Shown here: positions 32,130 through 42,814 of the stretch, piece by piece | Layout of the letters: each line of letters starts with the position of its first letter | Numbering within the stretch: the stretch's first letter is position 1 | Assembly: GCF_000143415.4 (NCBI RefSeq) | Contig: NW_003314286.1 | Coordinates: 1,650,886-1,714,885, forward strand | Direction: 5' to 3' | DNA: 64,000 bases | DNA from: Selaginella moellendorffii | Taxonomy: Eukaryota > Streptophyta > Lycopodiopsida > Selaginellales > Selaginellaceae | Translations under genes and position numbers: made by a program | Notes under the pieces: generated by a model | The model's database searches: none | The model's input: only the letters and a program-made list of their open reading frames with translations | What the model was told of the DNA's origin: nothing

Positions 32130-33528
32130 TTACTTCGAAGGCGAAGGGATTTTCCTCTTGGGCTTAAACGTCTCGATGTACCAGCCGCCGATGTTGTGAG
32201 TGAGTGATCTGGGCTGGAACAACCAGTATCTAAAACATTCCTTTCGTCGGTCATTCCTTCCTCTGGAAAAACAAGAAAAGGAAGAAAAAAGAAAACGTGT
32301 GATTCACCTGCTAGGCAACAGCCACGCTCGCCTACACCGGCAATCACAGTGCATTCTCTCGTCTCCAATTCTATACCAGTGAAGATGCCTCACCTGTAAG
32401 TCTGGTCAGGTCATGCCGCTTTCATAGAGAAACTAAACTCCAACTAGAAATTCAAGTCCTCGTGTACGTACCATGGGTGTCCTGTGCTGTAAAACAGTGT
32501 GAGTAACGACGCCCTCTCGGTCGAAAACAACGCCTTGGAGCCCCGCGTCCATGGCGGCCAGTCCCTGTATTCTTCCCAGGAGCTCGCCACCACCGGCGTC
32601 ATCGTCCGAGTAAACCGAGATAGAGTCGACGATAAAAGGCTCTTCCCGGATGTCTCCAGCGTACAAGGGCCTTCTTAGCGCGTAAGCTGCGACTCTTCCG
32701 TTGATCTTGAGCTCTAGCTTGTCATAAGCTGCTGCGTCGACCATCCGCCATAGCTTTTGCTCGTCGTCCCACGCTTGTCTCTCCCTGGGGAAGTTTTTAA
32801 GCTGGACCCGCGACACCGAGACGGTGGCGAAGAGAAACCGGCCGTAAACGAGCTGGAGTATGTCACCGACGAGAGTGCTGGCCCTTTCCTCGGCCTCGAA
32901 AGCATCCGGTATACCGCGGAGACCTCGACACTCTGGGCCATGGTAGATGTTTTTCAGCGCTGCCGCCAAGTCCGTGAGGAATGCCTGGTAGAGGTTGGTG
33001 GTGTGTCCCAGCTCCGGCCTTTGATGGACAATCCTGGTAACTTTGGATCGGTACTTCCTCAACCATTCCACCACCTCCGAGTCATCAGCAGCGTCTGCGT
33101 AGGAAAAGCCACAGTTGGAGCTCTCCCAGTTTCTAGACGGCTTTGCTTTTCTTGAGGGCGGTGCTTGGGATGAAGACGATGGTGATGACACTGATCCAAA
33201 CGATGAAAAAAACTCGCTGTCATAGATGGCACGCTTATGTGGGTCGGACAAGATCTGTGCAAGGAAGACAGTAAGCTCCACTCGAAAGAATGTAATCCCT
33301 TGCAGCCTACAAGCACCCCAAGCTACGCTAAGCTCACGAATAGCAAAACTAAAGCCAGACCTGGTACGCAGCTAGAACGCGGATGAAGCGGGCAGCGCTG
33401 TCTCCCCCGCCGCCAGCGCCTTGCAAATCCGGATGCGTCGCCTTGGCCAGCTGCTGGAACGCCTTCTTGATGTCGGCATTGGAGCAGTCACGCTGAAGCC
33501 CTAGGACCTGGTAGGCACTCTCCACCAT
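32130..33528 (-). CDS. J-domain (DnaJ-like) co-chaperone
   Basis: Four exons: 33361-33528, 32472-33254, 32308-32393 and 32130-32262. I start at the ATG at 33528 because the frame upstream has only a GTG. Residues 1-65 form a J domain (YQVLGLQRDCSNADIKKAFQ, HPD motif in KATHPDLQ, then ILSDPHKRAIYD), which stimulates Hsp70 ATPase. A Ser/Pro linker follows, then a long domain I do not recognise (VVEWLRKYRSKV, DILQLVYGRFLF, ELKINGRVAAYALRRPLYAG). The C-terminus (CFRYWLFQPRSLTHNIGGWY, IETFKPKRK) is Trp/Tyr-rich. It carries no Gly/Phe or zinc domain, so it is a type III J protein. Location unknown. Confidence 0.85.
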
Positions 33529-33680
33529 CAGTTTGACGAAGCCCAAAAGTTTAGAAAACGGCCAAAGGAAAAATGTAGCTACTGAAATTTTGGTCTGCCA
33601 ATCGACATCACTGTTCACATGAACCCCCACGTTAAGAATCGCAGAGAAAAAAAAAAAAGAACGAAAGAAAGAGCGAACTC

Positions 33681-35138
33681 CTATGGCGCGGAGCTACGAT
33701 CCGGTTGAGCTATCAGTTGCTGGAGCGTCATCTCGTGGCAGAGTTGGAACGAATCGCCGGACCAAATGGACTTCGCCAAGAACTCGTTGGCACGGTCAGT
33801 CGGATGAAACTCGTCCCACCATACGTGGGTGCTTGCGTTGTGACAGGCCATTTCTGGGAGCAAGCACATCAGCCACCCTCCGAATCGTCCCATACCACAG
33901 CACGCGACGGTTGCAGTCTGGAAACCTGAGATTTGCTAAGGTGATCAGATTTTCACAAGCAAGAATTTTAGAATGGTGCATACGTACCAAAGCTCGAAGG
34001 ATTCTGGACGATCGGGAACAAACCGTCGTATATGTCGCAGTAGATAACGTCCAGATCTGTGTGGCTTTCATACATCTTCTCCACTTCGACTCGTAAAGCG
34101 TTGTTGTATTCCTCCACCATGAAGTTGATCTCGGAGATACAGCTACCCGTTTTGCTGCCGTCTTCGTATAGAAAGTAAGGTGTGCATCCGAGAGGACCAA
34201 TACCCACGACGACCATTTTACGAACGCCGACATCATACAAGATCTGGAGAGAACGCGTCAGCAAAGCATAAACGCTGTCTAGACCAGTACCTTGAGCTGT
34301 GAAACCAGCGTTGCTACGAGCAAGTTGTTGAAGTCCAGTGGCGAGATGTCAGATTCTACACCGGAGACGTTCCTCAAGTAGTAGTGAATGAAGTCGTTGC
34401 TTCCGATGGAGATGTAGTGCAGAGATCTGGACATCAACTTGCGAGCAGCTTCTCGTCCGTGATTAAACACCAGTTGGTCTTTGAAATCAGACACTTGCTG
34501 GATCTGTTCGACCAGAGGAATGTGTTGGCCCTGTATGGTAAAACACCCGAAGCCTCAATGACTTGTATTCGAAGAACAAAGAGAAAGAAAAATTACCAGG
34601 TCGCCACCACTTTCACTGAGAATTCCAGCCCCAGCAGAAGCGAAGTTGGCACCGTGTCGCATGGTAGTGATGTTAAGTCCGCTCAGGAAAGGAGCCGGGA
34701 AAGGAAGCCCGATGAACTTTGCTGGAAAAAAAAAACACAAAAAAACCAGGCTATCAGATAATGCTTAAACCAAACGTTACCAAGGTAGTCGATGCTCAAG
34801 CGGCCATTGCTAAATCGTCCAGTTGGCTCGTGAGTGTCGAAATCCTTGCCATACGGAGGAATATCGGCTCTGGCCAGCGTCCTGAGGAAATTGTTGTTGC
34901 CGACATCGACAGTGGAGTCGCCGTAGACGAAATACGCTGGAACGAGCGGTACTGCGGCATTCTCCTGAACCAGCGGCTGATCTTGAGCACGAAAGAGCTG
35001 CGCGAGTGCAAGAATGCAAGCTAGTGCGAGAAATCGAGCTGCATTTTCAGGAATTTGCCTCAGATATCCAAGAAACCGCCACGGCGCATAGCAAAACCAG
35101 AATCTTGAGCGATCGCACGAACCTGGGCCTGGCGCCAT
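33681..35138 (-). CDS. GDSL esterase/lipase
   Basis: About five exons, the first being 34781-35138. Family blocks in order are [15 protein letters not shown] (block I, catalytic Ser), [13 protein letters not shown] (II), [13 protein letters not shown] (III) and the C-terminal [13 protein letters not shown] (V, catalytic Asp and His). A hydrophobic [16 protein letters not shown] just before the mature part suggests secretion, although the preceding 35 residues are odd for a signal peptide and the true start may differ. Plant GDSL lipases are secreted hydrolases of acyl esters acting on cutin, wall or defence lipids. All four catalytic blocks are intact. Substrate unknown. Confidence 0.88.
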
Positions 35139-35464
35139 GATCAATCCCTCGCGCTCGTCCGCAAAACCCTACTACATAGGCGCGAAATACAAAAGCCCTT
35201 TTACTTATATACAATATTCTTGCATCTTTTAACATTAAGCTCTCGTTTTATCTTTAATTGGTACAATGGTTTTCTATACACTGGGATATTGGATTTGTCC
35301 CAAACAAATCAACACGAAACTCTCGATCGACTTGCGTCTATACGAACGATTCTTCTATCCTCTTTTATCATCGTGCTAGCTGGTCGTGAAAATCCTGGCA
35401 CAAAAATACCAAGCACAAAAGAAACCAAGCATTGTTAGAGCTCGACCTATCGAGAAGACAACTT
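35139..35464. other. Intergenic between two minus-strand genes
   Basis: It should hold the promoter and leader of the GDSL gene and the 3' untranslated region of the EF-hand/SAM gene. No other feature is visible. Confidence 0.5.
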
Positions 35465-37750
35465 TCACAGTACCTTGAGCAAAGAGACATCGTCGTTCGC
35501 TTCCTTCGAAGAAGAGCTGCTTCTCGAGCTCAAGCTTCCGCTGGACGAGTGTTCCCGAGTCAGGTAAAGAGATCCCCTCGTCAGAGTGGAAAAGTCTGGA
35601 GGAAATGGATCTCTGATCTCGCTGGCGCTGCTCTGAGAAGAATCGGACGTGACTGGAGGACCAACACGGAGCTTGTTGATGCGCTCGAGCCGGTCTTGGA
35701 CTTCCATGGAAAGATGGCCAAAGCACGTCACGCAGACGCAAGTGCTGTCGAGGCCGCACCTCCCAACGGGACCATGAGGAGAAATCCGAGTGTGCTTGAC
35801 GCAAAACACTCGCTGACACTCCCGGCAGTAGTGCTTGCTAAATCTCATTCGCCAGTCCGTCGGGTTGTACCACCGATCAAAGCGATGCTTACAGCCATCG
35901 TAGTTGCAACTGCAGAGTCACACGGCTTCGGTTAAGTCCGCTGGTGAAAAAACGACCGAACTCAAGGCTTACCGGTGCCGCCTTCTTTGCTTGAGAGCGG
36001 AGGCTTCCAGCTCTCTCAAGGAACCGCCGGCGCTTCGTTCGCTTTCATTTAGATTCGCAGGCGAGGAAAGAGACCGAGCTTCCACCGTTTGTCCCGAGTC
36101 CGCACTGTCCTCTAAAGCATCCAGTTCCATCGCGCTGGACGACTTGCCCAGTTTGGTGAGGGTGCTGGCCATGCTGACAAATGTTCTCGCTATGTCCAGC
36201 TTCTTGCTCTCGTTTAACTGGGCGTTTTGAATAGCGGCGAGCATCTCATCTATGGTGCAGTCTGGAGTCGAGTATCCTATAGCGTCACGGAAGCTGTCGC
36301 TGGGACTGAGAACTTTTTCCTCCATGCATTCCGTCGACCTTAGTTGCGGGCAAGCTTGCTTCGACAAGATAAAAACCTTCCGCTGTACTGACAGCCATCC
36401 CCGGCATAGCGACACGAAACCACGAGCCAATGTTCTCAGCCAAAAGCTTTCACTGTCCCGAGCCGCATAAACTGTCAAAGTCGCACGCTTGAAGAACTTT
36501 CTCAGCACAACCACTGCGGCCAGCGTCATGCGGAAAAAGAAGCTCTGCCTTGAAAGAACTCCCAAGAGAAAAAGGCCGCCATTGACAGACCATATCCATC
36601 CCCAAGGAGTAGTGCTCGTCTCGACCGATTCTTGCTGCTTGAGGTTCACCACCTTCGCACCATGAACTAGTGACGCAGGAACGAAGTCCGAATTCTTTGC
36701 AACCGGATTCAATGTAACGGAGCGAGGTGACGCTGTGCAGTTGGTGATAGTAACCCTCTCGGACGGACCATGACCACCCCAAGATTGCATCCTGTAAGAA
36801 TAAGCCTTTCCCAGGAACAACTCGTCGCTGTCAAAAAATGAAGTCTCTTTCGTATCGGCCAGTGGCAACCACGCCGATGCTGCCCCGGACCACCTATAGA
36901 GCCGATACTTATGAAACGGTGGATATCCAGCAGTCGCCGGAGGCTCCCAGTTGATCTGAATGCCACCACAACTCGAAGGTTGGCAACGCATTCCCTGAGG
37001 AGCACCGGGAGTGGTTCCAAACCCGAAGATCAGACGGACAATGGCACCTGTTATCTTCCTCCGGTGCAACGAGCTCGACACTCCAAGTTCTTCCGCAAGA
37101 GCACGGCCGTCGTTCTCAATGAGCGAAAGGAAGTCAAGCCCGTTGATGGCGTTTCGTTGGAAGGCATCCGCATACTGTGGAAGCTGCAAGCCGTGTGAGA
37201 CCCAGTTCACAACCGTATCAGCTGTGAGCATATTTTGCAAGTGATCCTGTTATAGTTTGACACGGTAAGTGTTACGTAAAGCCAAAAAAGAAAAATTCAA
37301 CGATTCACCTTCATCTCCTCGGAAGAAATTGTTTTTCCTCCATAGCTAAACTCAAAGTTTGGCCCAACAGGAGGAGCATCCCTTGACGAACCCCCGGCCT
37401 CTTCTTTAACATCAGACGAAGCGTCCAGTTCGGAAAGAAACTGGACCACAAATAAAAAGAGTGGTGTTGAAAAATCTTCCAAACAAGTGGCGCATACCTT
37501 AGTCGCTTCATGACGCTCGATCTGTCCATCCCCGTCTCGATCGACCGAGCAAAAGAATTTGTGTAGATTGTAAATCGTGCCTGTCTCACACACACACACG
37601 AAATCCCTGAATGAGAACGCGAATCACTGCTCATTTCGGACAGAATGCACCTCTGGCGGAATGGCAAGTAGAAATCCTGGCGAGCAGCGCAAGAACTAGA
37701 AGAATCCAGAAAATCTTGGGGCAGCCCCAGCGGCTCATCGGCCGAACCAT
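35465..37750 (-). CDS. EF-hand/SAM/FN3/FYVE-like membrane protein (STIM-like order)
   Basis: Five coding exons join in phase: 37651-37750, 37498-37580, 37309-37440, 35973-37246 and 35465-35909, giving 677 residues. Order: signal peptide (IFWILLVLALLARISTCHS, 13-31); a canonical EF-hand loop DRDGDGQIERHE (47-58); a second EF-like stretch (GGKTISSEEM); SAM (about 117-182, VVNWVSHGLQLPQYADAF); fibronectin III (about 185-279, with an NCT glycosylation site); a hydrophobic segment (about 319-354); and a FYVE-like zinc finger (530-597, HYCRECQRVFC). EF-hand, SAM and transmembrane order is that of animal STIM, the ER calcium sensor. The FN3 and zinc finger are not. A 5' untranslated intron (37751-37824) ends exactly at the ATG. 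Function is inferred. Confidence 0.82.
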
Positions 37751-38381
37751 CTGATCAATTCAGGCCAAAGAGACAGCCACATTCACCCCCACGCGATCGC
37801 CACAGCGGCGCCAGGAGCGCGTACCTGGAGCGTCCGGAGGAGGATCGCTGCCCGTGACGAAGCCGATCATCGAGCCGGCCCTCGGCACCTATATACAAGC
37901 CTCCATTAGGGAAAGCTATTGGCTAAGTGACGAAAAAGTAAAAGATCGCAGCCGTCCAGCCAGGCATCACGGGCCGTCGATTGGGTCCCTCTTGCCGGGG
38001 TTTTAGCCTGGGGGAGCTGACTCTCAATGGTACATGTGTGCAACGTGAGATCGATTCTTTTCGCTACCTACGTATCCAGCATGGTGGAAGCAATCACCTC
38101 TTGACAGCTCTGATGTTTACATTGTTCACGAAAATGATTTGGTCAATCTTATCGAACAGATCCAGAAAATGCCTGGAACTCAAACGATAAAAAAGCTTTG
38201 ATAAAATCTCTTTCGGTGATGCTATGTGATCACCACCATCGCTACTAGCCGCCTGTACTACACGAAGATCTCGTCCGAAAGGAACGGCTGTGATTGGGCA
38301 GCGAACGGTTGTGGCCCCTTTTCCGCGCCAACAGAGTTTTTAGATCTTTAGGTCAGCCAATCCCGGGAGAAGGATCGATCA
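37751..38381. other. Divergent promoter region
   Basis: It holds the likely untranslated first exon and intron of the EF-hand/SAM gene (minus) and the promoter of the small plus-strand gene. No other gene is visible. Confidence 0.5.
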
Positions 38382-39148
38382 ATGGCGTCCGCGAATGCGC
38401 CCTACGCGACGCTGTACAACCAGCCCAAGTACGAGTCTCGCAAGCAGGCGGACTTACCGCCGTGGGAGAAGGAGCAGTGGGCGTGGAAGAAGAGCAAGAC
38501 ATGTAACAGCGGCGGACCCAATGTGGGCGCGACGCCCGACTTGATCACGCCCGAGCCGCTACCGCCCGCGGTACCGCCGGCGGTAAGCCCGGTGCCGTGC
38601 GCCCAGTCGGCCCCCTTTGGGACCGAGGAGAACATGGCCAACCACACGGACAAGGTACGCTCGCGACACGTGTTAGGTTTGAAGTAGGGATGTGTTGAGA
38701 TATCCCACATGCACTGGCGTGGAACCAGGGCAGGGTGTGGGTATAAAGAGCGAGGGTTCAGTCGGGAGATATTATAGAGCCGTGTGGTCAGCGCAAAGCG
38801 AACTATTCTTTCGCCTTTTACTAAAGAATACCGTGTGCTGGCCACATTAAAGCGGCATATCAAAATTTTTGGGCCGCCTCTGCAAAGGGGCACCAACAAA
38901 TCTAAATCACTAAGAAGGAAAGCCAGTTCTTGGGAGATAGTTCTTGTTCTTAAGATCTGTTTCTTTGGATCTTACTTTGATGGTTTGTCTTGCAGCCTGA
39001 TGCCGATACCATTGCGGAGAACAACAGGGCTCCGTGGGAGCGAGAAGAGAGCCCCTACTTCTCCAAAGTGGTCAGTGGATCAATCGAAACCCAATCTAAA
39101 CAAAAAATCAAGACCAACGGTGATGACCCTTTATCGTGTAGTTTATGA
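38382..39148 (+). CDS. Small Pro/Trp-containing protein, function unknown; hosts a U5 snRNA
   Basis: Two exons, 38382-38654 and 38996-39148, join in phase 0 to give 141 residues. The sequence is hydrophilic with two related motifs, LPPWEKEQWAWKK in exon 1 and RAPWEREESPYFSK in exon 2, a Pro-rich middle (PEPLPPAVPPAVSP) and a C-terminus without known domain. I do not recognise it. The shared PWE-E motif on both sides supports the two exons belonging together. The 341-nt intron is far longer than its neighbours because it contains a U5 snRNA gene in the same orientation. Confidence 0.65.
38702..38747 (+). promoter_or_regulatory. Plant snRNA promoter: USE and TATA box
   Basis: ATCCCACATGC at 38702-38712 matches the plant upstream sequence element RTCCCACATCG except for the last two bases. 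TATAAA follows at 38742-38747, about 36 bases before the predicted start of U5. The 29 bases between the two elements fall between the spacings known for polymerase II and polymerase III snRNA genes, so spacing alone does not decide the polymerase; U5 is normally made by polymerase II. Confidence 0.8.
38778..38893 (+). ncRNA. U5: U5 spliceosomal snRNA, nested in an intron
   Basis: The invariant U5 loop 1, CGCCTTTTACT, is at 38812-38822, closed by a perfect 8-bp stem (TATTCTTT 38804-38811 with AAAGAATA 38823-38830). A lower 10-bp stem pairs TGTGGTCAGC (38783-38792) with GCTGGCCACA (38837-38846). An Sm site AATTTTTGG lies at 38864-38872, followed by a 3' stem-loop GCCTCT-GCAA-AGGGGC (38876-38891). 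U5 aligns exon ends in the spliceosome. The exact 5' end is approximate. With its own promoter upstream, it should be transcribed independently of the host gene. Confidence 0.93.
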
Positions 39149-39473
39149 GCTCTGCGACGCCCCCGCCGTCTTACCTCCACACTGCGCGTTGGAGGTGATC
39201 AAAGGAAGAAGAAATCGAAGCTCGGCATTGTACGGATATAAACATTCCGTACAGTTGCCGCTAAGCTGGCATTATTTACCTAGCTTTCTTCGTGCGTGCG
39301 CTGGGACAAGTAAATAGCCGAGGTGATCCAGAAGCAGCGGTAGAAGACCAATGACGATAAATGGAATAGATCGCGAGAATTTGATTTCCCTGTTGATCAA
39401 TGCCAGGTTTTGTTCGCTTATATTTGTGTTGTGGTAACAACGGGACGAGTGGGGTAGGGTTTTTGGCGATGCA
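39149..39473. other. Intergenic, nothing recognised
   Basis: It should hold the 3' end of the U5 host gene and the promoter of the CBM20 gene. No further feature is visible. Confidence 0.5.
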
Positions 39474-40744
39474 ATGCTGCGCGTCCCGGGGGTGAGTCTC
39501 GTCCCCATCGCCACGATCCAGGGTGGAAAGTCGAGGCACAAAACGCGAGATTTCGCTGCGCGATCCTCCTGTCTGGTTTGTGGATCTGTCGCGAGAGAGA
39601 AGCAATTGCGAGGTTTGCTAACGCTTGCTTATGTAGGGAAATGAGAATGGTGGTTCCGCTTCCTCAGGGGGTGGTAAATCTTTCTTCGTGGCTCGATCGA
39701 TTCGAGAATTTTGCTCTAAAGGTCCAATCTTCCTTGCAGGACGCGACGGAGTGACGAGGGTGAAGTTCGTGCTACAGAGACAATGCATGTTTGGCGAGCA
39801 TTTCAAAGTGATTGGCGGCCATCCAGCGCTGGGCGAGTGGGATCCCAGGGCAGCGATACCTCTAGAGTGGTCTGATGGTCACAATTGGACGACAGAACTA
39901 GTAAGCACCACTCTAGGACGTAAGTGTGGAGTGGATTTCTTCGTTTCTCTTCGTCACCCTGATTGCGTGTTTCTTGCTCAGGACGTGCCACAGGGGAGCG
40001 TCTTCGAGTATAAGTTCGTATTGCAATGTCAGAATGGATGGATTCACTGGCAGCCCGGCCCCAACCGCGTCTTCTCGACGCCGGAAAAGAAGCCGTCGCT
40101 GGTTGTCTCCCAGACTTGGGATTTTGATGCCAAGGGTATGGAAGACGGCGACGCCACTGAAGCTCGAGAGGAAAGTTTATCAGGTGCTGAAGCAGCTCGT
40201 GGAAAGAACATGCTGGAAACTGAAGCTCCACAGGAAACCATGCCAGATACAAGAGCTCGAGAGGAAAGTTTATCAGGTGCTGAAGAAGCTCGTGAAAAGA
40301 GCATGCTAGAAACTGAAGCTCCACAGGAAACCATGCCAGATACAGAAGCTCGAGAGGAAGGCACGGCCTTGGCTAGCGAGGGTGGAGATCAAGCAGCCAT
40401 TTCTTCCCTGGAATCAAGACAGCTTGGTGAGCAAGCAGGATCAGACAGTGAACAAGAAGAACAAGAAGAACAAGAACAAGCTTTTGAGGCCTTGACGCAG
40501 TGCATCGAACTCCCTGGTGGTCGTCCTGATACTCTTCCCAATTTCGACAGCGCGAAAGTATGTTGCTTCTTTCTTTTCCTTTGCTTTTGGTGGCATGAGC
40601 TTTGCATTCCAGGAGAGGAATGTGATCGAGCTGCAAGTTTCAGAGGTTCGTGTGGAGCCTCAGCTCCAGCCTACAAAACTCACCGTGTGGCAGAGGGATC
40701 GTGCCTGGTTTTCAAAAGTGCTTTCATTCGTTTTTAAAAGATGA
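39474..40744 (+). CDS. CBM20 starch-binding protein
   Basis: Five exons join in phase: 39474-39491, 39637-39673, 39740-39900, 39982-40557 and 40613-40744, giving 307 residues. The tiny first two exons were chosen because only they bring the reading frame in without a stop. Residues about 20-110 are a family-20 carbohydrate-binding module (VKFVLQRQCMFGEHFKVIGG, HPALGEWDPRAAIPLEWSDG, FEYKFVLQ), whose tryptophans stack on starch. A Glu-rich region with a 31-residue repeat follows, and the end reads WQRDRAWFSKVLSFVFKR, possibly a membrane-contacting helix. It has no enzyme domain, so it is probably a scaffold or anchor on starch or glycan. No obvious transit peptide. Confidence 0.8.
40159..40351 (+). 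repeat. 93-bp coding tandem repeat (two full copies)
   Basis: Two near-identical copies of a 93-base unit, coding EAREESLSGAE and LETEAPQETMPDT, and a third that starts and breaks off after EAREE. It lies in the acidic region of the CBM20 protein. Only a few bases differ between copies, so the duplication is recent. Confidence 0.9.
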
Positions 40745-41845
40745 CAAGGTCTCGTGGTTTACTTCTGTGTTTGCGAGATCGTTATTCGCATGAAGTCGAT
40801 GAGCGCACAGAGGCGGCCAAAGAATTTAGTGTCGAATGCCGCATAGGAGTGTAATACATGTTTGCAGCAAATACGCCGAGAGATTTAAATATCTATAATA
40901 ATGATTTTTTTAACCACGTCTTGATGTTTGCTCTCAAGGTTGTTAATTGCAGTGTGAAGCGAAGAGTGTGTTATGAATGTCTAGATCTGGGCAAAAAAAA
41001 GTTTAAAAGACAAAGGAAATCCAATCAATGGTATTCTAGTATTACTAAAGCATCAAAGAGGCTTCAAACTAAATTGGATACTAAACTGTGTAGGGAGTTG
41101 GGAGTTTCATTAGGACTTACAAACATCTCACTATCATTTTCTTGGGATTGTATACACGAAAAATAAAATTTATTTGGCCATATTCTAAAAGTTTCAAGAA
41201 AGATGAATCTTATAAGCCTTGGAATGTACTTCAAGCATGAATTCGAACTATAAACTACAAATTCCACTAAAGAAAAACATTGTGGACCCAATCACACTCC
41301 AGTGACCTTGAGGCTAAGAAGAACAGTTAGTGAGCCACTCCTCTTGCTGCCTCCCTATTGCTCCCTATTGGACAACGGTCAGTTGAGTGTCAATGCTAGT
41401 TAACACATTGCATGTATAGTCCAAAGGTAAATGTTTTGTTTATGTGTATTTTGTAGCTATATATACCTAATTATTATGCTTATAATTATTTCTTCAATTC
41501 TTCTTTAGATCTGGTTAAAGTGGAATATAACAATTGTTGTGATACTATTCCAATTTAGTTTTCAATATAACAAAACTGGCAGTGTATACTGGGCAATTGC
41601 TAGTTACTATATGAGTGAACTATCATTTAAGTAGTAGTAAACAAAGTTTACATAAATAATTTATGAATGAATAAAATTCATAAACATATGTGTCCTCGAT
41701 TCAAGGAGGAGAATAATGAGATGGTCACCAAGAATAGTCTTATAGTCTGCTCTACTTATCCATAGTGAGTCCAAATATCTCTATAACTGTTATCTCTGTG
41801 AGCCAATACATGCTAGATCTAGGCCCAAGCATGTTCAAACACTAA

Positions 41846-42045
41846 CTAGTTTTTTATTCCTGTCATTTGGATCTCCAAGATAATCTGCATCTGCAAATCA
41901 AATGAGTTGAGAGCTCCCCTTGTCACCTGTGTTGCCGAGTACAAAAGACCCCAAGTGCTTGTCTCTTCAAGGTAGTGAAACATTTTCATTGGTGCAATTA
42001 GCTGGACAAACAAGAAGTAGTCCATGGTGGCAACCTCAACAACAT
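41846..42045 (-). mobile_element. Ty1/copia reverse transcriptase tail remnant
   Basis: On the minus strand an open stretch reads APMKMFHYLEETSTWGLLYS, matching the copia motif A-K-ILRYLKGTS-GL-Y. A decayed equivalent of the following DAD-AG box is present. Fragment only. Confidence 0.6.
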
Positions 42046-42052
42046 GAATCAT

Positions 42053-42200
42053 GCATCAACCATCAAGCAAGTTATCTGGCTCAGTAAATTATTTCAGGAC
42101 TTGGGAGTTGCACACACCTCTACATTGACTCAGCTCTACAATGACAATTCCTCAGCTGTGCTCACAATCTTGTACTTCATGGCAGCACAAAACACATTGA
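42053..42200 (+). mobile_element. Ty1/copia RNase H remnant, opposite orientation
   Basis: On the plus strand the sequence reads TIKQVIWLSKLFQDLG, then TQLYNDNSSAVLT. This is the copia RNase H signature (EA-WL--LL-DLG, then YCDNQSAI-L). In an intact element this segment follows the reverse transcriptase tail on the same strand. Here it runs the other way, directly next to it. Confidence 0.65.
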
Positions 42201-42814
42201 GGCCAGATTTCACATTATGTGGGATCATGTCTCCTGCCAGCAAATATCTCTCAACCACAGGCACCACAAACTCTTGGAATGAGGAAAACACTTGGCTGGG
42301 CAGCCAAGTGTGTTTTACGCTTCTTTGTTTTCAGACAGCATATTCTCAGAAACTGCCTTTTGCATTACATATCCATCGAACTTTTTCCTGCGCTTATGAA
42401 TGGGACAGATCCTGGTCGCAGGCTTCTTCAGCACTACTCGCGTTTCATGATCAGCAGCACGGGACTTCGACACAGAAACGATTCTAGCAGGGTCCGCCGA
42501 ATGCAACTGGAAAGGTAACTGCTCGGTTTTTAACATGATGTTGGAAATGATTCTTCTTCTGTCAAGTGCAGCCAGACAATCTCCCAGTTTTCGAACTCAG
42601 CCCGGAAGTTAAAAGCGGGAGCGAACAGCTGAATGTTTACGCCACCTAGGCTAGATGGAGATGAGAAACGAAGAAAGGAGACATCAGTTGCAATTGATCC
42701 AGTAAACCAACTCTCGGCTGTTGATGACGACGCTGTTCTCATAGAGGGGCATCACACGAGCTAGAGCAATGAGAAAACAAAATCCAAGGGATAATTTACA
42801 GGAAAACTTCCATG

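Larger units (their letters stand above)
40745..42814. other. Intergenic with copia remnants
   Basis: AT-rich sequence. 40860-41700 shows nothing I can name. Retroelement pieces near 41846-42200 are listed separately. 42200-42814 has mixed composition with no gene I can support. Confidence 0.5.

Noticed and set aside
37651-37900. Alternative N-terminus of the EF-hand/SAM protein starting MIGFVTGSDPPPDAP
   Set aside because: It can be spliced in frame but removes the signal peptide and needs a different acceptor; the ATG at 37750 gives a textbook signal peptide and a correct phase into the EF-hand.
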